A stretch of 64,000 nt of DNA from NCBI GenBank assembly GCA_016800925.1, contig JABCPU010000013.1, positions 124,001 to 188,000 on the forward strand, in the 5' to 3' direction. The stretch is from Suillus spraguei (lineage: Eukaryota; Basidiomycota; Agaricomycetes; Boletales; Suillaceae). A model generated the notes under the pieces. The model saw only the letters and a list, made by a program, of their open reading frames with translations. It was not told the DNA's origin and did no database searches. Positions 1 through 11,891 of this stretch are shown in pieces; position 1 is the first letter of the stretch; the number at the start of each line of letters is the position of its first letter. A program made the position numbers and the translations under genes.

Positions 1-1311
1 CTTCCCTCTTGGTTTCCCGAGTTCCCGCAGTGGTGTAAGGATCATTACGTATTTAAGATTCTCCAACTGACGATTTCATCAAGCACTCACTGGGATCTTC
101 GCCACACACATCTGCCCGCAGGGAACGGCGTTCTCAAGGATCGACGCGTTCCTTTCGACTGTGGCGTTCCTGCAAGCAGGGCCACCTGCGCTCTCCACTA
201 TCAGATTGTACTATTGAGTACGTGATACTTATCTGCCTAACTACGGTTCATATTACGACTCTATGGCATTCGCCCGAGGTAAACCTACCGCGTTCAAATG
301 TCTTTACCGCTGGACTGTTTTACGACATAGACGTAGATGAAGGGGCTTTCACTTGAAGAAGGTTTGGGGATGATGTGGAGGAGGAGCAGGCTCGTGACGA
401 ACTTATGAATCAAACATCACTGTAGAGAAGGAAGGTATCTAACGCAGAAGATATTTAGTACGGCCAAGTCACAGTACCGGCAACTTATGCGAAGTCTAGT
501 CATTCTTTCAATCGTGGTATTGACATATCGGAACAACGCAAATTAGATCAGGTCATGTCATTTACTGCATGCTTGATGTGTCCAGTTCAAAAAAAAAAAA
601 TTTCCACCAGTGATGCTTCTTACAATGCGTATTGTTGTCAGTGATAAAATGAATATAACCTACACTGGAAAGTGTGCCCTGAACACCAGTAAATGAGCAA
701 TAGGCAGGGCTGATTCCTCGGGACACGAGTATCAGTTGTGAACCCTGGGATTGTGATCATAGATTATCACTACTCCCTTCGATAAATATTGAATGAAAGA
801 AGAGTCAGAGTGCCGCAAAATATAACTGTGAACATTATTCAACAATAAGGTGCCACAAGACCGACCACTGCCAGTGAGGAATTGACGGCTCGTTGATTTG
901 GAAGGAACACTGCGTCCTCTTCAATGAATGCGGCAGATGGAGACGACAGCAGTACATACCTCTGTAGATGGTGATACATATGGAAAGTCATCGTAGTCGA
1001 ATCACGAAAGCTCGAGATGCAGAAATGGTACTTGGTTGCTGTGGGTAATCCATCCAGAATCGTGCACTTCTCCCCCATTCGTAAGCATATGCAAGTGGGG
1101 ACATCGACTGTGTGCTGCAAATCACTCGTGGGATGCCGCAGGTGGGGATGTAAGGTGAGTATTGCATCAACAACCGTTTGCAATGAGGTCCTCATGAACA
1201 GACTGACATGTTGATGGCCTTGTTACCTATCTCTGAGCCCCCGGCAGAGTTTATATCGGCACGCCCAGAGTTGCGACAAGATAATAGATCAATGTAATAG
1301 CAGTAGTTCGA
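1..1311. other. Left-edge stretch, no supported gene
   Basis: No gene could be supported. On the + strand a frame without an ATG is open from about 74 to 355 and ends GLFYDIDVDEGAFT-stop. It could be the tail of a gene entering from the left, but no homology was recognised. A run of 12 A lies at about 589-600. A 118-codon minus frame at 839-1195 has no recognisable domain and overlaps an open frame on the other strand. The 3' part is downstream of the cysteine synthase gene and probably holds its terminator. Confidence 0.3.
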
Positions 1312-2666
1312 TCAATCTAGAACTGCGTACTTCCTCAGACTTTCTGGTATAGCATCTCCTAGCCCTTTTGACTCCAACCATTTCTTGGAGAACAAACGGC
1401 TCTGGTATCGATATGCACCGTCGCAAAGTACAGTTACAACTTTGGAACCTGACAGAGCTTCAACTTGGGCGGTGAAATGTAGTTGACCTCCGTACTTACC
1501 CTTGCCTAGCTTTTGAGCAAGTTCTACAGCTGCAACAACATTCAGCGCTGAGGAAGCGCCCAGGTACAGGCCTTCGCTATCAAGAAGCTGATACACCATG
1601 GATATTGACTTCTCGTCTGATATGTGCAGAGCTCCCGACAAGTCATTGATAAAAATACCCAGGTTATTTGTGATACGGCCTTGACCAATACCTGTGCGAT
1701 TGCAAAATAGAGCGTTCAGCTATGTTGACTCGCGGTAGATAGAAAAAGTTCAACCTTCTGTGATTGAACTTCCACCACGCTCAATGAGTTTTCCACCGGA
1801 AGAGACATATTTGTACAAGACACTGCCAGGCGGATCGGCAAGCCATACCTGCGTCTTAGGGCTCTTTTCCTTCAGAAACTTGCCAACTCCAGCTAGAGTA
1901 CCACCTGTACCAGTTGAGCAAATAAAACCGTCGATGTCACCCTTCGTCTGTTCCCATATTTCGGGTCCAGTAGAGATGTAGTGCGCGTACGCATTGGCGG
2001 TATTGTCGAATTGGTCTGTCCATATGGCATTCTCGAGCCTTTCAGCATACTCCTTCGCCTGGTGGTTATAGTTCAATGGATTCTCGTAGGGAACTGCAGG
2101 TACTGGGTGCACTTCGGCACCGAGCATGCTGAGAAGGTCGATCTTCTCTTGGCTCTGAGTACCAAAGGTTCAGCAAAGAAGACAGTAGCCAGGTGGTTGA
2201 CTTTACTTCACCTGAGTGTTAGGCATGAATATAACACATTTGTAACCCTTGGCTCTACAGACATGGGCAAGACCAATACCAGTGTTGCCTGCGGTACCCT
2301 CAACAACCGTTCCACCGGGTTTTATGCTGCGTACATCCTTGACGTTAATACTTATTGCACTAGGTGTTAATCCTACTCACCGACCCTTCTCCTCCGCATC
2401 CAGAACTATGCCGACAGCAGCACGGTCTTTAATGCTGCCTCCAGGATTTTGGAATTCGGCCTTCCCATATATCTTACTTCCCGTCTGCTCCGAGAGCGTC
2501 TTCAGATAGATCTGACTATGGTGTTAGAAAATATTCCACTGTCGAGCGGTGACCTCCTCACCAATGGTGTATTTCCCACTGCACCGGTAAAACCGTCGAC
2601 AGCAATGTTATTCGTCGCAAATCCCCTACTTTGCTGTACGATAGCCCGTCGGTAGACTGATAACAT
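1312..2666 (-). CDS. MCY1: Cysteine synthase, mitochondrial fungal type (PLP-dependent)
   Basis: Predicted to make cysteine from O-acetylserine (or a related activated serine) and sulfide, using pyridoxal phosphate. About 360 residues. The order is: a basic, acid-free N-terminus ([17 protein letters not shown], a likely mitochondrial presequence); [16 protein letters not shown] with the PLP lysine; [13 protein letters not shown]; the phosphate-binding [10 protein letters not shown]; and [11 protein letters not shown] with LCDGAYRY near the end. These match the yeast YGR012W / S. pombe Cys12 branch rather than bacterial CysK. The start at 2666 gives the presequence in frame. Introns include one of only ~30 nt after GGT-CG near 2370. 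The last intron, near 1455-1500, would keep frame if retained. A broken paralogue lies at 37.3-38.7 kb. The family assignment is firm; the exact donor substrate is inferred. Confidence 0.88.
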
Positions 2667-3196
2667 GATAATTCAAAGAGAAAAACAATTATGCAAGAAG
2701 TGGGGTACACTACGTAGTATTTGCTCTCATGAGAAGATGATTAAACAGGCTGGGAGCGAGCACGACATTTAGAGGTCATACTGTGTCCATATTCCTTGGG
2801 CGTCACAGTGAGAGTCAGTCAGGTGAATCAATTATATCCGGGTTATCGATATCCTCTTGCTCGCTATGCCCATATGGCGAATTATACGGTAATCATGTAT
2901 GAAGAAGAATGTATCGTCACATCAAAGAGCAAAACCATCCATTAAGATGCAGAGATAAAGACACCCAAAGAACAGAAAAGCGCTCAGACGTATCTAGAAC
3001 TGAGCAAGAAAAAACTGCAGGGCTGAATGAAGAAGACAAGCTCAGACATAGAATAGGTAGTCTGTCATACATGCGGAGTCGTGCAGGCCATAATAGAGAA
3101 CATAGCGTGGTTGTCAACGAGGCGAAGACAGAGTTGTGTCGAAGTAGGGTGGTATGGACGGGGGGTATCAAGGTCTTGCGTATTCCGCTGCATCAC
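2667..3196. promoter_or_regulatory. Intergenic: cysteine synthase 5' region / ARF6 3' region
   Basis: This 530 bp gap lies between the cysteine synthase start and the ARF6 stop and should hold the cysteine synthase promoter. A short block near 2755-2770 (GGGAGCGAGCACGACAT) recurs upstream of the broken paralogue near 38735-38757, so the duplication included upstream DNA. The open frames at 2909-3400 run antisense or through ARF6 3' sequence and look like chance. No clear TATA box was seen. Confidence 0.4.
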
Positions 3197-4027
<831 letters not shown>

Positions 4028-4412
4028 GATGATATATAGATTCAAAGGTAAAGAGCGACAGAGGCGGATTTAGTGCCACAAGCAATGGTTCAGAGACTGA
4101 AAGTAGGCAAAGCAGGAAAAGCTCCAAGTAAACACACGCCATTTCAGACCCCGAACACCTCCTTGTACAACCACCGCTTCGAGTACTTGATGAAATGAAA
4201 AACCGCTTCTGATAAACACTATATTTCTAGTTTTATTCATGCTTCCTGAGCGGAAATGTGGAAGAACCCGAGTCACGCTGCCATGGGACCACGGCTAGTG
4301 TAACGACATGTAATAGGATTACCGATTGTACAATATTAAAATGCAAGAGTCCAGACCAATGAATACATACAAGGTGGGTATATCCTACTAAATCACCAGC
4401 ATGAGAAGAAAT
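4028..4412. promoter_or_regulatory. Intergenic: ARF6 5' region
   Basis: This 385 bp gap lies between the ARF6 start and the LRR gene stop, both on the minus strand. It must contain the ARF6 promoter and the LRR gene terminator. A 68-codon minus frame at 4070-4276 shows no recognisable domain. No clear box motif was found. Confidence 0.35.
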
Positions 4413-6433
4413 CTAACCCGCAGCAACTCCTGGTGATGGCGTCTGACTCTGGCTAAACACCTTTAGCCACCCATCTCCCATGTCAGAACGCAGGGCTTGC
4501 ATCCGCGCTCGATAAAGCTCCGCATCTCGTATCTGACTCTGACTCTGGCCCTCGTCTGGCGGATCAAATACCGTGCTTACTCTACGGTGACCCGATTTGC
4601 CATTCGTTGAATGTGGACGTGGTGTACGAACAGTGGCAGACGGTGAGCGTAGCGAGCTCGCAGAACCAACAGAGATCCCTGGGGCTACTGCGCCTCCTGT
4701 ATTCGAGCCATAAGATCGATAATCTAAAGTACCATAAGTCTGGCGAATGGCTATATACATAGAAGCACCTCACCTGTTCCATCTACGGGAGACAGGTCCA
4801 CGATGCGCTTGACCTTCCGCTTTCTCTTCCCTGCAACAGCACCTGTTAACAGGGGAGAACCATGAGGTGGTGACGAGGCTCCAGATTGCGGAGCGCTCAT
4901 GGCATCATGCGTCCCTGTCGAAGAGGGTGCCATCGCCTTCGGACTGCCTACTGGTACGACAGGTGGGGAGGGGAGAGTCTCAACAGTGTTTACCGATAAT
5001 GGTTGATCAGACAGTGGTGCATTGAGACTGCGTTTCTCATAAAATCCTGGTGATGCACCATCAAGCCTAATGTTCTTGTCCTCCTTCAGGAAAAGATCAA
5101 AGCATGCCGTGCGATAGTTATCCTCGTATTCGGTGAGCGGGTTTCCTTCAATCCATACCTCCATGATGTTGGGTAATGTGGCCAATCGCCCAATCTCAGC
5201 GCTTTCTTCTATGTGGTTGGAGCGCAAGTCAACGCGCTCCAGCGCCATTAGACGCTCTAAGCCACAAATAGATTCAAGCCGATTACGGGAGAGATTGATG
5301 TTGAGAACTTGGCCAAGGTGTGTGTAGATACCAAGGACTGAGTCAATCATGTTATCGGAGAGGTTAAGGGAGACGAGGTTGTGGAGTATGGCAATACCAT
5401 GCGGCACAGACACGAGGAGGTTAGACGATAAGTCGAGATAGCTAAGCGAGGTGAGGTATGGTAACGGATCGGTGGGAAGAAAGGTAAGAGCATTATCTGC
5501 TAGCGACAAGTGCTTCAATAATGACCACTTATATGGCGAGAGGGGAGCCGCAGGTGAAGGCACGGGAGGTGTTAAATCGTCTTCATCGTCTTCCGGAACG
5601 GACTCAGGTAGGCGAGTACTCTGGAAAGAACGTTGTGAACGAGGTATGCGTCTGCTTCTCGAGTCGCTCGTGGTGCCATCTCTCCGAGCTTGGTCATCCA
5701 ACACGGCACCAATGAAGATGTCAGTGACGTCCTCCAGGCCACTGCGCTGGACTGTTAAACTCCGCAGATTTTCTGCCAGCATATCCCACCCAAGTAATGT
5801 CCGTGGGTCTATGTCGACGCACTCCAAGGTCTGAATATTCTTGAATGCATCAAGTGGGAGTGCATTCTGATTGGGTGGTTCATCTGCGAGCTCAGCGATG
5901 ACTTTCGGACCCGGTGCACTGATGGATAGAGCGGGGAGCTTTGTAAAAGAGCTGTAAATATACTTGAGCTCCTCGTCAATGGTTTGCGGCTCCTGTCTTC
6001 CCCACCACCCTACTCCAAGTGACAAACCAGATACGGCTGAAAGGGACGAGCGAAATGACGCGAGAGACAGCGAGTCGGAATTATCGGAATTAGGGTACAA
6101 ATCGATGTGCGTATAATGCATTGGCTTTGAGGGATTGTCGACCCTTACGTCTAATGTGCCAATGTCAATTCCGAGCGCTTCTAAGCGCATAAGGATGTAA
6201 AACAGCCTGTGGGTGTCGACGCTGAATGTGACAGGTTTCGGAGGAGAAGGTGATGGCGTTTGTGAATCATAAGAAAACCAACCAGAAAGATTGAAGACAG
6301 ATGTGTTATTGGCAGAATGCCGACGCTGCACACGCCTTCGTCGGACGAAGCCAGCTTCTGCTAGTCCCATCTCATTGTTTCTGATGAATGTTGCAATTCT
6401 GCGCAGATAATCGTCGCCTGGCTGTGGCTCCAT
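4413..6433 (-). CDS. Leucine-rich-repeat protein, fungal STK11IP/nischarin-like
   Basis: About 655 residues with a single 53 nt intron (near 4728-4780, joining GLT-type VDGT to DYRSYGSN). The N-terminal third opens MEPQPGDDYLRRIATFIRNN and contains a conserved-looking segment around FSVDTHRLFYILMRLEALG. The middle has at least five LRRs (LKHLSLADNALTFLP, LSYLDLSSNLLVSVP, LVSLNLSDNMIDSV, LNINLSRNRLESI, ALERVDLRSNHIEES), then the cap EVWIEGNPLTEYEDNYR. The tail is basic and Ser/Pro-rich with KRKRKVKR, a possible nuclear signal. The layout resembles S. pombe SPAC926.06c and animal LKB1-interacting protein; that link is from memory of the family. No enzymatic motif is seen. The frame stays open upstream to 6655, but MEPQPGDDY looks like the natural start. 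Confidence 0.78.
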
Positions 6434-6687
6434 GATGTCTATCAAGTTGGAGCAGTTAATAGAAAAATAGGCCTGTAGGCAGCCAGGCAGCCCAAGCTTC
6501 CTAACCACAAGGGAAACCCATGTGAGTAGGACCCCCCACACCCATTCTGTGACATAACGTCGTGACAAGATATCATCACGGAGCGTGACAAGATTGAAAC
6601 GCGTCAGTCCGCTCTTGAAGCTCAGATCATCATCGGTACACATCGACAAGCTCAAAGACCAAATCTTGATCGTAGTCGTATTAAATC
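6434..6687. promoter_or_regulatory. Divergent promoter between LRR gene and RAD23
   Basis: This 254 bp stretch separates two oppositely oriented start codons and must carry both promoters if both start choices hold. Part of it is open in the LRR frame, so a longer LRR N-terminus cannot be excluded. No TATA box was recognised. Confidence 0.4.
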
Positions 6688-8161
6688 ATGAAGTTAACGA
6701 TAAAGACGCTGCAGCAGAAGATATTCCAGGTGTGTAACGTTATTTACTGTTTCCAACACTCCCTTAGTATGCGAGTAAAAGCTCGAAGCCGAGGGGTCAG
6801 AGACCATTGCAGATTTGAAGCAGAAGATATCCAACACACAGGGTCATTCTGTAGAGAGCCAAAAGCTCATATTTTCTGGTACGGCTTTACAGTCATTTCA
6901 CAGCATCAGTGTTCATCCGGTATCGCAGGCAAGATTCTTACGGATGACAAGACGGTTGCATCGTGCGAGATCAAGGAAAAGGACTTTTTGGTGTTGATGG
7001 TTTCAAAGGTTTGCAGTAGTTTCCACTTGTTTCAGATGTCAAATTCATCCATCGTGATCTTCAGTCTAAACCTACACCAGTTCAACCTCCTCCGGTAATT
7101 GCCTCGACATCGACGCCACAGCCTGAGGCTGCCGCACCCGCACCCGCCCCAGCACCTGCAGCACCTCAAGTCGTAGCATCAGCTCCTGCGGCACCAGCAC
7201 CTGTTGCGCCACCTGTCCCTTCTGCTGCCCCCGTAGCAGCACCTATAACAGCTGACGGCAGCTTTTTGACTGGAGAAGCGCTCCAGTCGACAATCAATAA
7301 TATGATTGAGATGGGCTTCGAACGCGATCAAGTCACTCGCGCGCTGAGAGCCAGTTTTAACAACCCTGATCGTGCCGTCGAATACTTGATGACGGTAGTT
7401 TACTTAATGTCAATCATTTTATTTGTCTAATACTAATTTAAACCACAGGGCATTCCTCCGCATCTCATGCATGAAGCAGCAGGCCCTGCTGCGCGACCAG
7501 CGCAGACGGGGGGTGTAACACCCACTACTCCCGCCGCACCCGCACCCGCTGCAGCCCAGCCTGCCCCAGTAGCTCCAACTGGCCAACCCCAGAATTTATT
7601 TCAAGTTAGTATCCTGATTTCTTTTTCAATCAGACTCTCACCAACGCAAGCGTAGCTTGCACAGCAGCAACAACAACAGCCTGGTGGCAGGGGTACGGCA
7701 ACTGCCGGTGCGGGAGCTGGAACTGGTGAAATTGATCTAGCCACTCTTCGAAACCACCCTCAGTTTCAGCAATTACGCACTCTGGTCCAAAACAACCCAG
7801 AACTGCTTGCGCCATTGGTTCAGCAAATCATGGATCAAAATCCACAACTTGGACAAGTATTTGAAAGTAACCCTGAAGCATTAATACAATTGCTCAATGG
7901 GGACAGCGATGCTGAAGGCGGTGGTGCTGTGCCACCCGGCACACAAATAATACATATTACGCCGGAGGAGCAGGCTGCGATTGGTCGGGTAAGTTCGTCT
8001 ACACGCATCCTGGACTTGCGCTTATTATGTGGCTATAGTTGGAGGCTTTGGGTTTCTCGCGCCAGAAAGCTGCTGAGGCATATCTGGCGTGCGATAAGAA
8101 TGAGGAACTTGCAGCCAATTACTTGTTTGAGACTGGATTTGATGACGAGGAGGACCAATGA
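6688..8161 (+). CDS. RAD23: RAD23 ubiquitin receptor (UBL-UBA-XPC-binding-UBA)
   Basis: Proteasome shuttle factor and nucleotide-excision-repair partner of Rad4/XPC. The ubiquitin-like domain begins [14 protein letters not shown] and continues [39 protein letters not shown]. An Ala/Pro-rich linker of about 60 residues follows. Then come UBA1 ([20 protein letters not shown]), a second Pro/Ala linker with a Q run, the XPC-binding/STI1 domain ([37 protein letters not shown]), and UBA2 ([20 protein letters not shown]) at the extreme C-terminus. It ends FDDEEDQ. All four domains are present at about 370-380 residues. The first acceptor reads GTAAAAG, since the earlier TTAG acceptor would break frame; this is the least certain join. 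Confidence 0.95.
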
Positions 8162-8747
8162 TGGAGTGTGATGTGTTTGTGAAGTTCTTTGCATTATTGT
8201 GGCTCATGTATATACTCAAGGCTGACTCAAGCTACCTAAGTTACGACTGGATGGAGTTGTGACCCTGCAGTAAAGTCTAGATCCAAGATTAATTTGTGAT
8301 TTGTTCATTATTGCAGTTCATACGGAATGCCTCAGCTCGGCTTAGACTCGAGTCGGCTGATTTTATTTCACAGGATCCCTGACTGATCGAAGTCAGGTCT
8401 GATCATACTAAGTATTATCTCGTGTATATTAGAGGTAACCCAAATCTCTGAGAGCATTATAGATTACACTGCAGCCCGCGGAGTCAATCAAAATATTTGA
8501 ATGTAATGATGATTGTATAAACTGCGTTTTACGGCGTGTGAACGTTAACCTGAATAACGTACAAGCAAGACAGTAGCCGCATGTTGTTGTGGTGTGTTGC
8601 TTGGCCGCCTTCTCCCTCGTCCTTCATCCTCTCTTTCCTTTCCCCAGCACACATACCCGAAAGCTTTCAATACCGCAAGCATCATTACTGTTATTCGGTT
8701 CGAAAAGTTACCAATTATTTTTACAGCTTGTTCTAGCTTTCTATCCC
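8162..8747. promoter_or_regulatory. Intergenic: RAD23 3' region / phosphatase 5' region
   Basis: This 586 bp gap lies between two genes on the + strand and should hold the RAD23 terminator and the phosphatase promoter. The 3' part (about 8600-8740) is pyrimidine-rich, common just upstream of fungal start codons. No RNA gene or repeat was seen. Confidence 0.35.
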
Positions 8748-10605
8748 ATGGCATCCCAAGACTCGCCACCAGCGGACGACAAGGACGTTCAGACGCGCGA
8801 GCAGGTGTCTCAAATAGTTTCTCAGACGCCAGCCATCGGGAATGGCTCTACAGGTGTAGACACTAGTGTGCAAGCACACGAGCAGTCACCCACATCGTCT
8901 TCGGAAACAGACAAGGATGTCAACCCAAACCCTTCTAACACCGTTTCCACCTTCGTTTTACCAGGCGAACGCGAAAATGTAAAGCCAAGCGAGAAAGACA
9001 AGGACAAGGGTTCCTTGGCCACAACAACCCAGACTCACCCAAACACAAATTCTACCAGCGCTACGTCTAGCACCGCCCGTCGATTTTCCAGAAAGGTCAA
9101 ACCTGCGTCAAAAACTACTAAGTCTTCAACTGCTTCGTCTAGCTCTGCACGAGAGAAGACTGCTTCCAACAATCATTCCAGAGACGAAAACAAGTCTGTC
9201 GGAGGTTCTCAGAAGAAGGAATCATTTATCGTCAAACTCGTACGCAAACTCGTGCCATGTGTCGCTCCTAGCGATCGTACACATGCGATTGAGGTCGATG
9301 TTGATGCTGCTACACAACACAAGGCTCCTGACATGGTCAATGGTGCCTCAGCGCCCGTAGCCGAGGTCATTGTGCCCAGCGAAAAGGAGGTTGAAGTTAG
9401 GGAACAGGAACAGGAAAAGCCAAATCTTGTGGTAGAGGTACCCCCCGCTGTAACGGAAACCGTCTCCGCAGAAATCGAGGTTATTGTGCCTCCCACGCCA
9501 ACCAAAGCTCTCCTCCCAATATCTGAAACAGAGGGGATGACCAGCGGAGCAGTCCAACCTCCAGGGTCAACTGGTGCAGACATTTTCTCCCCCTCACTGT
9601 CAACTCCTGTAGATGTATCGCACACACCATCTGTGGGTACTCCGTCACATACTGGGGACACCTCGCATACAGCAACCGATTCAGAAGGCAGCTTCACGGA
9701 CGAGGAGGGTCACGGAGAATCGGAGGAGCCCGAAGTAGAAGAAGTGGAACCGATGGAGGAAGACGATGAAGATGCTCTGATTCTCAATGGAGGTGCAGGT
9801 ATTCCCATAGGGCCCGTGAGTTTTTTTAAGACCTCTTGGTGACGCTAACCACTGATTTGGCTTCACAATAAGGATGGAGAACTGCGCCCGCTCCTGCCCC
9901 CGATGGCGCCACACCACGTGGGGCGCAAGTGTCTCGTTCTCGACCTGGACGAGACCCTAGTACACAGTAGTTTCAAGGTGGATTTTTTCGGCTTCTCGAT
10001 CTAGTGCCGCTTCTGACACGTTTTTCGGCCGCTCTATAGTCTATTCAACACGCGGATTACGTTGTTCCAGTGGAAATTGAGTACCATTGGCACAATGTAT
10101 ACGTGATTAAGCGTCCGGGGGTCGACAATTTCCTGAAGAAGATGGGTGAAATTTACGAGGTGGTGGTCTTTACTGCTAGCTTAAGCAAGGTTCGAGGGTG
10201 TTATTTTTATCTTTTTGATATTGTCGACTGATTTTTATCGTGTGTAGTATGCAGACCCAGTTCTAGATAAGCTGGACATTCATCAAGTGGTGTCGCATCG
10301 ACTATTTAGAGAGAGTTGTTATAATCACAAGGGGAACTATGTCAAGGTAATGGAAACGTCTCTTCTGTATGTTTCGTCGCTAACTTGCTCTTATGTAGGA
10401 TCTTTCCCAATTGGGCCGTCCTATTGCAGATACCATCATTCTGGATAACTCTCCAGCATCGTACATCTTTCACCCCAACAATGCGGTCCCTGTTTCATCG
10501 TGGTTCAATGACCCACACGACACAGAACTCACCGATCTTTGCCCTTTCCTTGCGGACCTTGCCGATGTGAGAGATGTTCGGGGCGTCTTGGATGGCGGTC
10601 TGTAG
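8748..10605 (+). CDS. PSR1: PSR1/SCP-type protein phosphatase (FCP1-like HAD)
   Basis: Haloacid-dehalogenase Ser/Thr phosphatase related to yeast Psr1/Psr2 (plasma-membrane phosphatases in salt stress) and animal CTD small phosphatases. The catalytic FCP1 homology domain begins [15 protein letters not shown], carrying the DxDxT signature. It continues through [53 protein letters not shown] and the motif [10 protein letters not shown], ending with the [13 protein letters not shown] stretch. The first ~350 residues are low-complexity, rich in Ser/Thr/Lys and acidic residues, with no domain or membrane segment visible. Introns fall after GIPIGP, SSFK, TASLSK and GNYVK. Psr1 proteins are lipid-anchored by N-terminal cysteines; the chosen MASQDSPP start has none nearby, so an upstream start or another anchoring mode is possible. 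Confidence 0.9.
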
Positions 10606-11891
10606 GGTAGTGGGTACAAGGGATACGAGGAAGAGGAACATTACAGGAGAGCAGTAGGCTCGCGAGCACAAATTCTCTGGTGTTGTGATGCTGGTCAAAC
10701 TCTCCTGTTTTTTTATTACAGGTCAATGCAACGCACTTCATATCCCAATGTTGTGCACTACCCCACAAGTTCTATCGCATCCTTGCTTTACGTCTCGATG
10801 GCGCCTCTGGCCGATTATGCGATTTTGTCTCTTTCCACCCTCTCCGCATTGCCCTCATGAGCCCTTTACCCATTCTGCATCTGTTACGCTTTCCCATGCC
10901 CGATATACCCTACATATCTAACATGACTTTCAACGCCCAAGTGTATTGGCAAAACTTTGATGACGATACCCATTTGTCCCCATCTCACTCCACGTATGTT
11001 CTTGCATCGAAACTCTTCTACGTAATCGCTTCTGTGTTATTATTGCCTCCTATTATTTCTTGCCCTAGTGTGGCCGGTTCTATATGAAGCAGCTACTTTC
11101 GCATTTCTCCATCCATTCCTCCACGGTATGGTCGCATGCCTTCATGGTGCGTCCCTTTGTTGATATCAGTCCTCGACCAAGTATCTCACTATCTCCAGGT
11201 AGTTTCTCCCATTTATGGATGCATTCATACACGTCGATCGTCACTGGCAATCTCCATCTTGCGACCAAAAGTATTGCGATACACACCTCTTTTTTTTTAC
11301 TTGCGTCGCTGTAGCTTAGGATTTTCCTTGTCTTATTGAATGTTTATTATACTCAGCGACGTATCACTTTCCTTCCTTCCTTTTCTTTCTTTTCTATCCC
11401 GAGCTTTTTTTCTATCTCCCTTACAAAATCACGATATCCTGACGAAACTCTATGATGTTACATATTCACGATTATATATCATATTCTCTCTGTTGAAGTC
11501 GTGGGACGCGACTGGCTTTCAACACGCGCGTGAGTCGCCGCGTCGACGCGTTTGTTGACCATTATCCTGGAGATGATGACATACAGCGCCAGTCAAGTAT
11601 CGTACTATGGCAGGATAATGGCCCAACTATCATTGTGTCTTCCGAACCAGCTATCATTATAGAGTGAAACCTTCAACGTGCCCAAGCCTATTCCACCAAC
11701 CCATTGGGATAAGAAATAAATAATAGAAGGAAGAGTGTACCAAATGTATGTAAAACTGGGCGCTACGGTGTAGATTAATACGATTCTGGACTTATTTGTA
11801 ACAAGGAGGCGCAGTGGAATTGAGATCTTAATATGGAGAAATTCGCGATGGAATATTTACAAACTGAGGGATATCATAAGAAAGAAACGAT
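10606..11891. terminator. Convergent intergenic region, phosphatase and kinase 3' ends
   Basis: The 1.29 kb between the stop of the + strand phosphatase and the stop of the - strand kinase should hold both 3' UTRs and terminators. The middle (about 11290-11430) is T/C-rich. An 11 bp inverted repeat (CCATTATCCTG at 11559-11569, CAGGATAATGG at 11611-11621) could form a stem with a 41 nt loop. Short open frames here have no recognisable content. Confidence 0.35.

Noticed and set aside
839..1195. 118-codon minus frame as a gene
   Set aside because: No domain, no clear ATG context or splice partners, and overlapped by an open frame on the other strand.
6434..6655. Longer N-terminus for the LRR protein
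   Set aside because: The frame is open, but the extra stretch would take up most of the promoter shared with RAD23, and MEPQPGDDY is a better start. Kept only as a possibility.
9209..9697. 162-codon antisense frame within the phosphatase gene
   Set aside because: It mirrors the Ser/Thr/Glu-rich coding strand and shows no motif of its own.
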